In this document: in pieces, positions 40,401 to 46,786 of the stretch
Layout of the letters: the number at the start of each line of letters is the position of its first letter
How positions within the stretch are numbered: the stretch's first letter is position 1
Assembly (NCBI RefSeq): GCF_000179775.1
Contig: NZ_AEEB01000001.1
Span: 62,001 to 126,000 of the forward strand
Source of the DNA: Ahrensia sp. R2A130
GTDB taxonomy: Bacteria; Pseudomonadota; Alphaproteobacteria; Rhizobiales; Rhizobiaceae
Direction of reading: 5' to 3'
Length of the DNA: 64,000 bases
Program-made: the position numbers and the translations under genes
Notes under the pieces: generated by a model
The model's input: the letters and a program-made list of their open reading frames with translations, nothing else
Told to the model about the DNA's origin: nothing
Database searches by the model: none

Positions 40401-42360
40401 GCTTACCGTTACGCCAGCAAGTAACTTCACCGGTCTGGTTTCATTCACCTATTCCATTAGCGATGGTGATCTCATCGATACAGCGACCGTCCATATCGAC
40501 TTCGCCGCAGTCAACGACGCACCCATTGCTGTCGATGACGGACCACTCGGTTTTGATGAAGACACGAGCATCACATTCGATCCCATTGCGGGCAGCCTTG
40601 CTGGCATTGGGGTCGATAGCGACGTGGAAGGTGATGCGCTTTCCATCGTCACTTTGGGCGGTCAGCCGGTCATTCCCGGCGGATTCGTAGACGTTCCGGA
40701 AGGCAGACTTTCGTTAGCTGCTGACGGCCGCACCGTGACGTTCGCGCCGGGCGCAGACGTAAATGGTGCTGTGGTTGTAGGTTATGGTGTGAGCGATGGA
40801 AACTCGGTCAGCGAAGCCAATATTACATTCGATGTAGTCGCAGTGAACGATGCAACCGTCGCTGCTGGGATAATCGCAAACGCTGCTTTGACGGATGGCG
40901 AAATTGTCAATCTTCCATTGGCCGGCTTCTTCCTTGATGTTGACGGTGATGCGTTGTCATTCACTGCCACCGGTCTGCCATTGGGACTCTCCATTAATGC
41001 CTCGACCGGCATCATATCCGGTCAGGTAGCATCCGACGCTTCCCAAGGTGGGCCTTACAATGTGACGGTTTCGGCAACGGATGGTATGTCGCCGATTGCG
41101 ACACAGACATTTGAAATTGGCGTCACAAACGTTGCGCCAGTCGTTGTCCCAACCAGCGATGTCACGTTGCGTGAAGGTGATAGTTTCTCAATTTCGGCTG
41201 CTGATTTGTTCAATGATGTAGATGGTGATGCATTGACCATTGCGGTCACCGGCTTGCCTGTCTGGGCGAGCTACGACGCTGGCACCCAACTTATCACAGG
41301 CACTGTGCCGTTTGATGCAGAAGGCAATGGTTCGGTTATTCTGAACGCTTCCGCCGACGATCAACAGGGCGGCACGACGAACACCACGTTGACCCTGGTT
41401 CCGGTCAATCCTGCGCCCGTCGCTATCAATGCACTGCCTGACTTCGTCGTTGCAGAAGAAGCCGCGTTTACGCTCAATGTCACCACACTATTTGTAGACG
41501 GTGGCAATGATGGAGATGCGTTGACCATCGCTGTCACAGGTCTTCCGAATGGGTTGGAGTACAATGCTGCAACCGGCATTATTTCGGGAACATTCACTGC
41601 AGGAACCGGCTCGGTTGCACCTTATACCGTGATGGTGACCGTCGATGACGGGCAGGGCGGTGTGCTGCTGGAGAGCTTCGATATTCGGGTGACGAACGAT
41701 ACCTTCCTGGCGCCTGTTGATGATGACGACGAAGACGAGGATGAAGCGGGTGACACGTTCTCCGCCGGACTGCGCTTCGATCAGCTTGTTGATTTTGGCA
41801 GCGATGCGCCTGCACTCGCCGACCTGACGATTGGTAATGCAATCTCGGAAATTGGATCGCTTCAGTCTATCTCCAGCGCATCAAGCATCGACAGATTGAC
41901 GGTGCGTAACTCCACGCAAGGACTCTCGGAGCCGTCACCATTTGCGACCAGTTTGGATCGTGACGGAGAATCTGGAAGCCTCGATGCCGGTGTTTCTTCT
42001 GAGGGCGTAAACGTGAACTCGGACCCAAGGTTGGATCGGGTCGATGTCGCAGTGGTTTATCGCGGCGGGACAGTGTTCATAGCTTTGAAGACTGATTTCA
42101 CCGAGACACGCGACGGCCGCATAACCGGCGTTGCCGCAACACCTGTTGGCGGTGGCGACTGGCCTGCTTGGGTTAACCCGGTGCGGGGCGATTTCCTGTC
42201 GGCCACTCCGCCTGTTGGCGAAGCCAGATTGAGCATCGAGGTTCGGGTCTTCATGGCGTCGGGTGAGGTTCTTGTAAAAACCGTCAACGTTCAGCTGACC
42301 GATGATCGAAAAGCTCCGGTTGCCGATGCAAACCTGCGCCTCACGTCGCTTGATCTGTAG
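31435..42360 (+). CDS. Giant LEPR-XLL/DUF4347 surface protein with cadherin-like repeats
   Basis: A predicted exported adhesin-like protein of 3641 residues. There is no Sec signal peptide. The N-terminus carries the LEPRILLDAA motif (32-41) seen in a family of very large secreted proteins. A DUF4347 domain follows (about 100-255), with His159 in FSHGEPG and Cys203 in YGCNFGQG. Next come unclassified beta domains and a Calx-beta-like domain with a nidogen-like insertion (about 1110-1430). Then there are five double modules of about 241 residues, two further cadherin-like modules, three putative Ig/CADG modules (DGDALTIAVTGLP) and a distinct 200-residue C-terminus. It is acidic and rich in NDAP and DxDGD motifs, which points to calcium binding. 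RTX nonapeptides are absent. The start at 31435 precedes the conserved motif; an upstream in-frame ATG at 31387 is unlikely. The genes downstream look like its exporter. Confidence 0.9.
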   Translation: MTSTFQSIFKRSSHGQTKLEMPAADKPMMRVLEPRILLDAAAVETALDIAGQAVHNQLADDYLANTGMVEQADSLDMIDAPLAEPLVVDEEIALNSEPRRTDHEIVFIDGSLPDIDGLLASLEPGVVVHVLDPEQDGVLQMAELLEEETGFEAIHIFSHGEPGALQLGTATLNAESTLGIHRGALAAIGDALTENGDLLIYGCNFGQGEIGREAAGRLASVTGADIAASDDLTGSESLAGDWDLELELGEVETQAWSAPNWNHILDGYTLEASTPPTVGHLDGGIIGTANTTALWEGAAIFDKGGPQEQAYDIQATLVGLTPNTFATFETAASGDGSMDDFRVVVTNVNPETQPGIREAGFVTIQWQIIDPATGDPAPLDAFDIGFDDLEGIAGQPAAGDTIIVDATELWSYTRETGSDVVVTDDFGDLVARGTQAVNGSNSNISLSFQESNAFLVTYGSTSQVANFDVDGDAALAGFATPDTQATQSLDLDTTQPGNSRVVTYNNVSGVDVPVSLVSQNVEIFEFDSETLDAVTIRLTNAYLGDRINYDETLLSMLGEFGITVDSVTTGVATMGTPAVIEVTLSGIAQIADYETALQSLTFDNNADDVDLNTTTPRIVEFELTDGVISTTGVQTQINIQTQGAAPVAAANIYVEDEDQSIITGFADGLLGNDAIVGGATLTITDARDSLNASIPINAVGAPAPVVHTTPGGAELTLYADGSFEYVPPAHVSGRESIAYTVSGGGGTDMSYATFDIQPVVDDVTLAISQPTPVTAEDAATGAISLTVSTPDVSETQIIFAEDVPIGVILTDGINSFRSGIDGEVNVDITNWDRSQIRALPVQNDDRDIEIVISVENYEIDGSVSFDSQVVTFEINAVADAPLLEVDEITANVDATVALFEVINLQLFDFDGSEEFTSIELSNLPAGSTLFSDNGPIAIVGGTAQLQQIDIFSLAFTPPQIGGPAIYLLEMSATSSEVSPENGVDVSNASVGPLVLRIDLNNDDAAVVANTDSAETVSNEMVNIDVLANDIIPDGGAQVTHINGIPVTLNNPIDLPAGLGSVTVNAFNQVRYTPGPNAFGDVLFEYTARDGDDDSDVATVIVDVKPIWAVTVNGTAVEGGNADVTIGLTGAVGQGGTVSVDVGTIDNTADSTDFDNLTTAFADAIAADGTGAYLFDGTTLSYTAPSIPYEVETNPASGVFNDISATATALNLGNDGLAVRSLGFDFDFFGDTFDEAFISANGYLTFGSPSASSGNVELDGSALLGRPIIAPFFDDLDQGGGNVYAETIGTEPGSRTFIIQWSDVTAVSDGPATGSFQVVLVEATGQVIFNYQDVTFAGSADGGAGASIGLQGSGGIFNNVSHNAATVTDGMSITFNPAAVQSPGLSVPLGIVDDPDFEFSEDFQIRLTNPTNAALSSDAAATVTIEASDNQAPIANDDATSTPETTVRSINVLTNPAGADVDPEGFVLEVYSVEGQLLTDGSMVTLASGATVTMSPTGLALYDPNGQFDHLDETQSTTDTFTYVIVDGLGELSGTATVTVTITGVNTRAVLDLEDDGTTPERNIGVIYLPTDTSIPIAAANASVFDPDDVEVTGLTMEFGGFLQPGDEILAIGATQVRFGTPSVQSVFVGTTTFEVSYDGVNSIAVTRSGGGVLPSADMNSFVRLIQYSNESATDQRGDRTVTFAVNDGSAPGAASVVTINVRGDNEAPTARDDSNGGLPYTVLEDGQLIISEVDLLANDDDPEGDTLTIISVDGLLDGTAYLDGLGNVVFEPAANFSGITEFSYTIGDGFGGSDTARVSINVIPVNDAPDLDLNGAGALEDHADTYVEDFAPRPLVAADATLSDVDSTQLVGLEIVVNNGEIGDRIVAGALPGGISATFSPTAATTGLLAPGSVTITLSGTALADDYQTALRGFEFSTVSDNPVEGVRTIVVTANDGFDVSVQRVSSLTVQGTNDAPVALDDTLATIDEDTTGVYSTADLLANDSDPEGDSLNVISLGAASNGTVTLVGSQITYVPNPDFFGQDTFTYRVLDGQGGEATRTATVNVTAINDAPFLDLNRIDGGGVDYATSYRENDVSIAIVHPSVEITDVDDALFEGATIVLSDGQIGDFLAVGTLPSAISVTITPAGALTSAQPVTIQLSGSASASDYALAFQAITYMSTSDALVDGQRSIELQIDDGDGPSPVATTTIAIVAVNDAPVAGNDSATILEDGTAQFTIAELLSNDVDLDNEPLTIIGVGAASIGTVSQAGSTFTFTPPADYFGPASFTYTVEDGAGVTSTATVTIDVTSVNDRPVVTIQGAIVGSPSQVPYVENDLPVTIFDGLISISDVDDTELDDLTVTLSNAFVGDAITVGVLPLGITAEITPVGPVTADGTIQVVLRGPALLSEFETALQALQFASNSDNINEAIRLLVVQGNDGSDNSLTAGGRILVTAVNDAPVSVADTGLTTLEDTPLLLLPADLLANDTDAEGDTLFISAVGVATNGTVELLPDGSVRFTPLADYFGPATFAYTVSDGQGGTVDVTADLTVQSVDDAPTLDLDTAQIGTVDFATAYRENDPGVSIVSGALSVFDPDSPMLDSATIVLTNASIGDVLTVGPLPVGMAFTASETFPISAAGAVTLTISGPASAADFELALAAISYSSASEDPSEAQRTIVIQVNDGTSDSPVAITRIAVEAVNDQPTSAGVAPFAATEDTQLTIEFSDLLATINDPEGDPVTVLNVGPATNGTVTLSGGQVFFQPDPEFSGTASFDYEVTDNLSAPVTLSATVEVAPVNDSPEIDLNGGAIGTDTSASYSEQAPQVPLVTADLAIIDVDDPDLASVTVTLTNGEAGDLIEVGALPPSITVVGGAPAALAAAGSLDLVLQGPASQADFMAALQALGFSNGSDQVVEGVRIISFTLNDGQIDSNTALTSIAVTAVNDAPIANDDGAPVPLAGVEDVPLIVQPLGNDVDPDGDVIIISEIDGFGIAPGGSLNIAGAIVALAADGVTLTVTPASNFTGLVSFTYSISDGDLIDTATVHIDFAAVNDAPIAVDDGPLGFDEDTSITFDPIAGSLAGIGVDSDVEGDALSIVTLGGQPVIPGGFVDVPEGRLSLAADGRTVTFAPGADVNGAVVVGYGVSDGNSVSEANITFDVVAVNDATVAAGIIANAALTDGEIVNLPLAGFFLDVDGDALSFTATGLPLGLSINASTGIISGQVASDASQGGPYNVTVSATDGMSPIATQTFEIGVTNVAPVVVPTSDVTLREGDSFSISAADLFNDVDGDALTIAVTGLPVWASYDAGTQLITGTVPFDAEGNGSVILNASADDQQGGTTNTTLTLVPVNPAPVAINALPDFVVAEEAAFTLNVTTLFVDGGNDGDALTIAVTGLPNGLEYNAATGIISGTFTAGTGSVAPYTVMVTVDDGQGGVLLESFDIRVTNDTFLAPVDDDDEDEDEAGDTFSAGLRFDQLVDFGSDAPALADLTIGNAISEIGSLQSISSASSIDRLTVRNSTQGLSEPSPFATSLDRDGESGSLDAGVSSEGVNVNSDPRLDRVDVAVVYRGGTVFIALKTDFTETRDGRITGVAATPVGGGDWPAWVNPVRGDFLSATPPVGEARLSIEVRVFMASGEVLVKTVNVQLTDDRKAPVADANLRLTSLDL
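36547..40191 (+). repeat. Five tandem ~725-bp double modules inside the giant gene
   Basis: Each unit joins an A module of about 100 residues (NDAPVA..D....ED...LLANDSDPEGD...NGTV....FTYTV.DGQGG) to a B module of about 140 residues (LDLN...Y.END..I.DVDD....IGD.L.VG.LP..I...LSG.AS..D...AL). A modules begin at 36547, 37294, 38020, 38740 and 39469; B modules at 36850, 37582, 38305, 39031 and 39757. Spacing is 720 to 747 bases. The units are diverged at DNA level, so this is an old expansion kept in register. Confidence 0.85.
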
Positions 42361-42430
42361 CGCAATTCTGTCGTGTTGGGCGTGAACGGCCAAAACGCCT
42401 GCGCCTGTTAAATATTGGTTCCTATCAAGG

Positions 42431-42460
42431 AAAGCGTGCCTCATGTGGGCGCGCTTTTTT
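42431..42460 (+). terminator. Terminator after the giant gene
   Basis: The stem AAAGCGTGCC (42431-42440) pairs with GGCGCGCTTT (42448-42457), ten pairs with one G-T, loop TCATGTG, and six T residues at 42455-42460. This is a strong intrinsic terminator 71 bases after the stop codon. The giant gene is therefore probably a separate transcript from the export genes. Confidence 0.85.
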
Positions 42461-42524
42461 AGTTAATACAGTCTGTTAGCGTGAAATTAGCATGGTAAAT
42501 GAAATTGAAAAATCTGCCCCCCTA

Positions 42525-42539
42525 TTAAGCGTTCATTAG
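42525..42539 (+). promoter_or_regulatory. CtrA-like half-site pair before the tolC-like gene
   Basis: TTAA, seven bases, TTAG at 42525-42539, about 90 bases before the tolC-like start. It resembles the pair upstream of the giant gene and would allow both transcription units to share a regulator. Weak evidence by itself. Confidence 0.25.
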
Positions 42540-42630
42540 GCATGATTGGCGATAGTGATGAGGAACCGGGCGGTTATACATCACAGTGATGAGGCAGCTC
42601 GGAAGCGTTTGAGTTCGAGGAAATTATCCA

Positions 42631-44325
42631 GTGAAGCGTATTCTTCTAACATCCATCATGGCGCTCAGCGTCACGGCCTGCACGGTTACACCGAAGCCTC
42701 TGACGACGGGTTCCATTTCCCAGTTCGCCAGTGAAAAGCTGTCCCGTGTGACCGCCGATCAGGAGCCGGTGGAAAATGCCATCACGCTCTACGAAGCGAT
42801 GGCGCGTGCTCTCAAATACAATCTCGATTTCCATGTCGAGTTGTACAACGAGGCCCTTGCTAGCCAGACGCTAGCGAATGCGCGCTTGGAAACGTTGCCC
42901 AAAATTGTAGCTTCCGCAGGTTACACCGGCCGAAACAACGACGCCGGCTCTGCGACCTCGACCATCTATCCTGATCGCCGCAAGTTCGAAGAAGACATTC
43001 AGTTGTCTTGGAACATTCTCGACTTCGGTCTGTCGAAAGTGCGTGCTGAACAGGCCGCCGACGAAGTTCTGATTGCCCGCGAACAGCGCCGCAAAATTAT
43101 CAACCGCATTATCGAAGATGTGCGCACAGCATATTGGCGAGCAGTTTCTGCAGACCGTCTGGTAAAGGGGCTTCGTGCTCTTGAAGGTCGGACTCAAAAA
43201 GCGCTGAGCAATTCCAAGGCGCTTCAGAAGGGTGGGCAAACTTCACCGCTGACAGCGCTCACCTATCAGCGTGAATTAGTGGAAATTCAGCAGCGCATAC
43301 AGCGTTTGCAGAAAGACCTGTCGCTGGCCAAAATTCAGCTGGCCGCACTGATGAATGTTCGTCCTGGTGAGCACTTCACGCTGGCCCAGCCATCACGCCG
43401 CGCCGACAACACCAAGCTCGTCATGGGTGGCGAAGAGATGGTGTTTGCAGCGCTGGAAAACCGTCCTGAAATTAGGGATGTGCAGTACAAACTTCGCATC
43501 AACTCGCAGGAATCCAAGAAGGCTCTTCTGGAACTGCTTCCCGGTGTAAACCTCTTTGCAGGCTCCAACTTTGACAGTGACCAATATTTGTTCAACTCGA
43601 ATTGGATCGGTTGGGGCGCGAAGGCGACCTTCAATCTCCTCAATGTGTTCAAATACCCTGCCAAAAAGCGCCTAATCGGTGCCAAGGATGAAGTTCTTGA
43701 TGCCCGTGCATTGGCCGTCACAATGGCGATCATGACGCAGGTTCACGTTTCACGTGTTCGCTATGGCCATGCCAAGAAATTGTTCCGTACGGCGCAGCGC
43801 CACACGAACGTTCAAAATGGTATCGTGAAGCAAATCCGTATCAGCTTCGGCGAGGGCGCAGCTTCCGAACAGACGCTTATCCGTGAAGAGATGAACACTC
43901 TGGCCAGCCGTGTGCAGTCGGACATCGCTTACGCTGATCTTCAGAACGCCTATGCCAACGTCTATGCATCGATGGGTATCGACCCTTACGCAGATGATTT
44001 GGCCCGTAACGACTCCATTGCGACCATGGCTGGCAGATTGAAAGAAGTCTGGATCGAACGGGGTGATCGTTCCGGTATCCATCGTGCCAAACGCTCCGCG
44101 TCTCGTCACATGGTAACGGGTTCGATTGCGCCGACAGGCAAGAAGCTTACGCGCAATCAGAAGTTGGATGCGTTGGTTACGTCTTCCATCAAACAACATC
44201 CGATGCATGCGAGTGATACGCCGGTAGCGCAGCCAATCAAAACGGCCAAGAAAACAAGTTCCTTCAAGGCTCGTGTTCGTCGTGCGCTCAAAGCGCCGGT
44301 GGGGATGCCGCTAAGCGACCGCTAA
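42631..44325 (+). CDS. TolC-family outer membrane lipoprotein
   Basis: An outer membrane channel component of 564 residues. The start is GTG at 42631 with AGGA 9 bases upstream. The N-terminus is a lipoprotein signal with the lipobox VTAC (Cys17), so it should be acylated. The body has the two long coiled-coil repeats of the TolC/OEP family: AMARALKYNLDFHVELYNEALASQTLANARLETLPKI in the first half, and ENRPEIRDVQYKLRINSQESKKALLELLPGVNL in the second. The last 130 residues form a basic, low-complexity tail not usual for TolC. It opens the operon of adaptors that follows the giant protein and would form its exit pore. Confidence 0.9.
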   Translation: MKRILLTSIMALSVTACTVTPKPLTTGSISQFASEKLSRVTADQEPVENAITLYEAMARALKYNLDFHVELYNEALASQTLANARLETLPKIVASAGYTGRNNDAGSATSTIYPDRRKFEEDIQLSWNILDFGLSKVRAEQAADEVLIAREQRRKIINRIIEDVRTAYWRAVSADRLVKGLRALEGRTQKALSNSKALQKGGQTSPLTALTYQRELVEIQQRIQRLQKDLSLAKIQLAALMNVRPGEHFTLAQPSRRADNTKLVMGGEEMVFAALENRPEIRDVQYKLRINSQESKKALLELLPGVNLFAGSNFDSDQYLFNSNWIGWGAKATFNLLNVFKYPAKKRLIGAKDEVLDARALAVTMAIMTQVHVSRVRYGHAKKLFRTAQRHTNVQNGIVKQIRISFGEGAASEQTLIREEMNTLASRVQSDIAYADLQNAYANVYASMGIDPYADDLARNDSIATMAGRLKEVWIERGDRSGIHRAKRSASRHMVTGSIAPTGKKLTRNQKLDALVTSSIKQHPMHASDTPVAQPIKTAKKTSSFKARVRRALKAPVGMPLSDR

Positions 44326-44365
44326 TTTCTGTTTTGTCTTTTTGACAAACAGCAACTGACACTTC

Positions 44366-44412
44366 CGGGCAAGCGCCCGCACATGAACGCTCGATGATCC
44401 CACCGGATCATC
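44366..44412 (+). other. Two hairpins between the tolC-like and first adaptor genes
   Basis: CGGGC/GCCCG with an AAGC loop (44366-44379) and GATGATCC/GGATCATC with a CACC loop (44393-44412) follow each other, the second ending 19 bases before the adaptor ATG. Neither has a T run. They may modulate message stability or partial read-through from tolC into the adaptors. Confidence 0.5.
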
Positions 44413-44431
44413 CCACAAACGGGAGGCCAAT

Positions 44432-45265
44432 ATGGTCACGATGAAAAAAGGTCTTTTGGCCACTGCAGCCATTCTCTCGCTCACACTGTCGCAAGCGGCG
44501 TTTGCCGGCTCGGCAGTTGATGCTGTGGAACGTATGGCAAGCGAAAGCGAACCAACTATCGACCGGACCACGACGGGTTCTGTTGCCTCCGACGCGCAGT
44601 ACGATGCGCGCGGTGTGGTTATGCCGAATGCGGAAGTCACGCTTGGCGCTGGCATCGCGGCATCGATCAAATCCATGCCTTTTAAGGAAGGCTCGACATT
44701 CCGTCAGGGCGACAATCTCGTAACCTTCGATTGCGGTCGTCAGGAAGCTGATTTGCGCGGTGCGAAGGCCGGTCTGGGTAAGGCTGCCTCAATCTACTCA
44801 TCAAAGAAACGCCTGAAGTCACGCGGTGCCGCCGGTTCGCAGGAGGTCAAGGATGCCGCCGCTGATGTGGCGGCTGCCAAAGCCAACGCTGACGGTCTGG
44901 CGCAGGTTATTTCGCTTTGCCGTATCGATGCACCGTTTAACGGTCGCGTCGTGGAGCGCCACGCTGAGACTTTTGAAATTCCAGCGGCAAACGCTCCTAT
45001 TCTCACTGTCGTCGATGACAGCGCTTTGGAGCTCGATCTTATCGTATCTTCAAAATGGCTGCGCTGGGTGAAGCCCGGCACGACCTTTGATTTCGCGGTC
45101 GATGAGTTGGGTACAAGTTTCCGAGCCAAGGTCGCTCGTCTGGGTGCCAAAGTCGACGCTGTTTCGCAGACAATCAAGCTGACCGGAACCTTCATCAAGC
45201 GCCCGCAAAACGTGCTGGCTGGCATGAGCGGCACGGCAAAATTCGCACCGCCGCCTACAAACTAA
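44432..45265 (+). CDS. Periplasmic HlyD-type adaptor, secreted form
   Basis: A 277-residue membrane-fusion-type adaptor with a cleavable-looking signal peptide (LATAAILSLTLSQAAFA) rather than a permanent anchor. It has the lipoyl/biotinyl half motifs (AGIAASIKSMPFKEGSTFRQGDNLVTFDC and IDAPFNGRVVERHAETFEI) around a short helical hairpin of about 60 residues, then a beta-barrel domain. The short hairpin is unlike HlyD of hemolysin systems and nearer to RND adaptors. No RND pump gene is present. It lies between the tolC-like gene and two further adaptor genes, so a role in the same trans-envelope conduit is likely. Confidence 0.85.
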   Translation: MVTMKKGLLATAAILSLTLSQAAFAGSAVDAVERMASESEPTIDRTTTGSVASDAQYDARGVVMPNAEVTLGAGIAASIKSMPFKEGSTFRQGDNLVTFDCGRQEADLRGAKAGLGKAASIYSSKKRLKSRGAAGSQEVKDAAADVAAAKANADGLAQVISLCRIDAPFNGRVVERHAETFEIPAANAPILTVVDDSALELDLIVSSKWLRWVKPGTTFDFAVDELGTSFRAKVARLGAKVDAVSQTIKLTGTFIKRPQNVLAGMSGTAKFAPPPTN

Positions 45266-45313
45266 AACAAGACCTCGCAGCCGCCGCCAGGGCGGGCACT
45301 TGATCGGAATGAC

Positions 45314-46786
45314 ATGCAAAAGCCTGCGAGACCAATGCCACAGCGCAGTGTAACGGCCCGTACTGGCGAGCCGCAGGCAGGTGCTGCGGCCGCGCACAAA
45401 CAGGCAGCTGCCCCACAAAAACAGCAGTCTTCGCAAGCGACTGGACCTCGCGCCGTAAAGGGTCGTGAGGTCGAAGTGGCCAACGCGCTCTTGAACCTCG
45501 AACGTGAGGCGCGTCGCTCCCAAAGCGAAGCCGAACTTGGCTACTTAATGGTCAATGGATCACGGGTTGCGGTCCAATACCGCCAAGCGATGTTGCTTCT
45601 GCGGTCCGGTCCCAGCAAGCAGCGGGTTGTCTCCGTTTCATCTCTTTCAGCGGTGGATCGCAATTCAACGTTCATCCGCTGGATCGAACGTCTCGTCGCA
45701 CGTCGTGTCGGCGAGGGTGACCGCGAGAAAGTGATGTCGTTCGATGCGCGCCGCGATGCGAAAGCGGGTGATCCAGATGCTTCCGCTTATCCTTTTGCGC
45801 ACATGGCATTGCTGCCTTTGCAGCTTCGCGATGGCACGGTGTTCGCTCATCTGCTGTTCACCCGTGAAGCGGAGTGGGACGAGCGCAGCCTGGTTGCTGC
45901 TGCGCGTCTTTGCGAAACATATTCGCATGCATGGGAAGCATTGGTTGGTCCCAAACGAACAAAGCGGAAATTGCGGTCCCGTCAGGCGCTAGGCTTCGCG
46001 GCTGCTGCTACTGTTTTGTTGGCCGGCTTTATTCCTATGCCGCTGTCCGTTCTGGCGCCTGCGCGTGTTGCACCCTCGGATGCTTACGTCGTGGCCGCGC
46101 CCATGGATGGTGTGATCGAAAGCGTTGAAATTTCGCCTAACACCCGGGTGAAGGCTGGCGAACTATTGTTCCGCTATTCCGACACCGATCTGCGCAACCG
46201 CCTCCAGTTAGCAGGGCAGGCGGTTAGTGTTGCCGAGGCACGTTATGACCAGAGCCTGCGCACATCATTTTCCGACAACCGCGCCAAGCGTGAATTGTCC
46301 ATCGCAAAGTCTGAACTGAACTTGAAAGCTGGCGAATACGATTACGCTAGCGAGCTGATGAAGAAGACGGAAGTCGGTGCGCCGCGTGATGGGCTTGTTC
46401 TGTTTTCCGACAAGGACAGTTGGACAGGACGCCCTGTAGCGACCGGCGAACGCATCATGCGCATTGCTGATCCGAACTCCGTTGAGATCGCAATCGATTT
46501 GCCTGTGGCGGATGCCATCGTGCTGGAAGAGGGCGCGCGCGTTCAGCTCTACCTCGATAGTGATCCGCTCAATGCGGTCGAAGCTAGGCTGACATCCGCA
46601 TCGTTCCACGCGCAGCCCAATGGCGACAACGTCTTGTCTTATAATGTCCGGGCAGATTTTGCTGAGGCAGATCTGCCGCGCATTGGTCTTCGCGGCACGG
46701 CCAAAGTTTATGGCGAGCGGGTCTTCCTCGCATACTATCTGTTCCGCAAACCGCTTTCGGCGATCCGGCAATGGACGGGGTACTGA
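45314..46786 (+). CDS. Inner-membrane adaptor with cytoplasmic GAF-like domain and HlyD domain
   Basis: A 490-residue protein in three parts. A basic, Gln/Ala-rich N-terminal tail leads into a cytoplasmic domain of about 150 residues that resembles a GAF sensor fold (EAELGYLMVNGSRVAVQYRQAMLLL ... AHMALLPLQLRDGTVFAHLLFTREAEWDERSLVAAARLCETYSHAWEAL). One transmembrane helix lies near 223-240. The periplasmic HlyD/lipoyl region follows (VAAPMDGVIESVEISPNTRVKAGELLFRYSDTDL). A GAF-like domain on an export adaptor would let a cytoplasmic signal gate the conduit; this is inference. It overlaps the next gene by 16 bases, indicating translational coupling. Confidence 0.8.
   Translation: MQKPARPMPQRSVTARTGEPQAGAAAAHKQAAAPQKQQSSQATGPRAVKGREVEVANALLNLEREARRSQSEAELGYLMVNGSRVAVQYRQAMLLLRSGPSKQRVVSVSSLSAVDRNSTFIRWIERLVARRVGEGDREKVMSFDARRDAKAGDPDASAYPFAHMALLPLQLRDGTVFAHLLFTREAEWDERSLVAAARLCETYSHAWEALVGPKRTKRKLRSRQALGFAAAATVLLAGFIPMPLSVLAPARVAPSDAYVVAAPMDGVIESVEISPNTRVKAGELLFRYSDTDLRNRLQLAGQAVSVAEARYDQSLRTSFSDNRAKRELSIAKSELNLKAGEYDYASELMKKTEVGAPRDGLVLFSDKDSWTGRPVATGERIMRIADPNSVEIAIDLPVADAIVLEEGARVQLYLDSDPLNAVEARLTSASFHAQPNGDNVLSYNVRADFAEADLPRIGLRGTAKVYGERVFLAYYLFRKPLSAIRQWTGY

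Noticed and set aside
31435-42360. Classical RTX toxin or RTX adhesin with type I secretion
   Set aside because: No GGxGxDxxx nonapeptides were found and no HlyB-type ABC exporter is linked.
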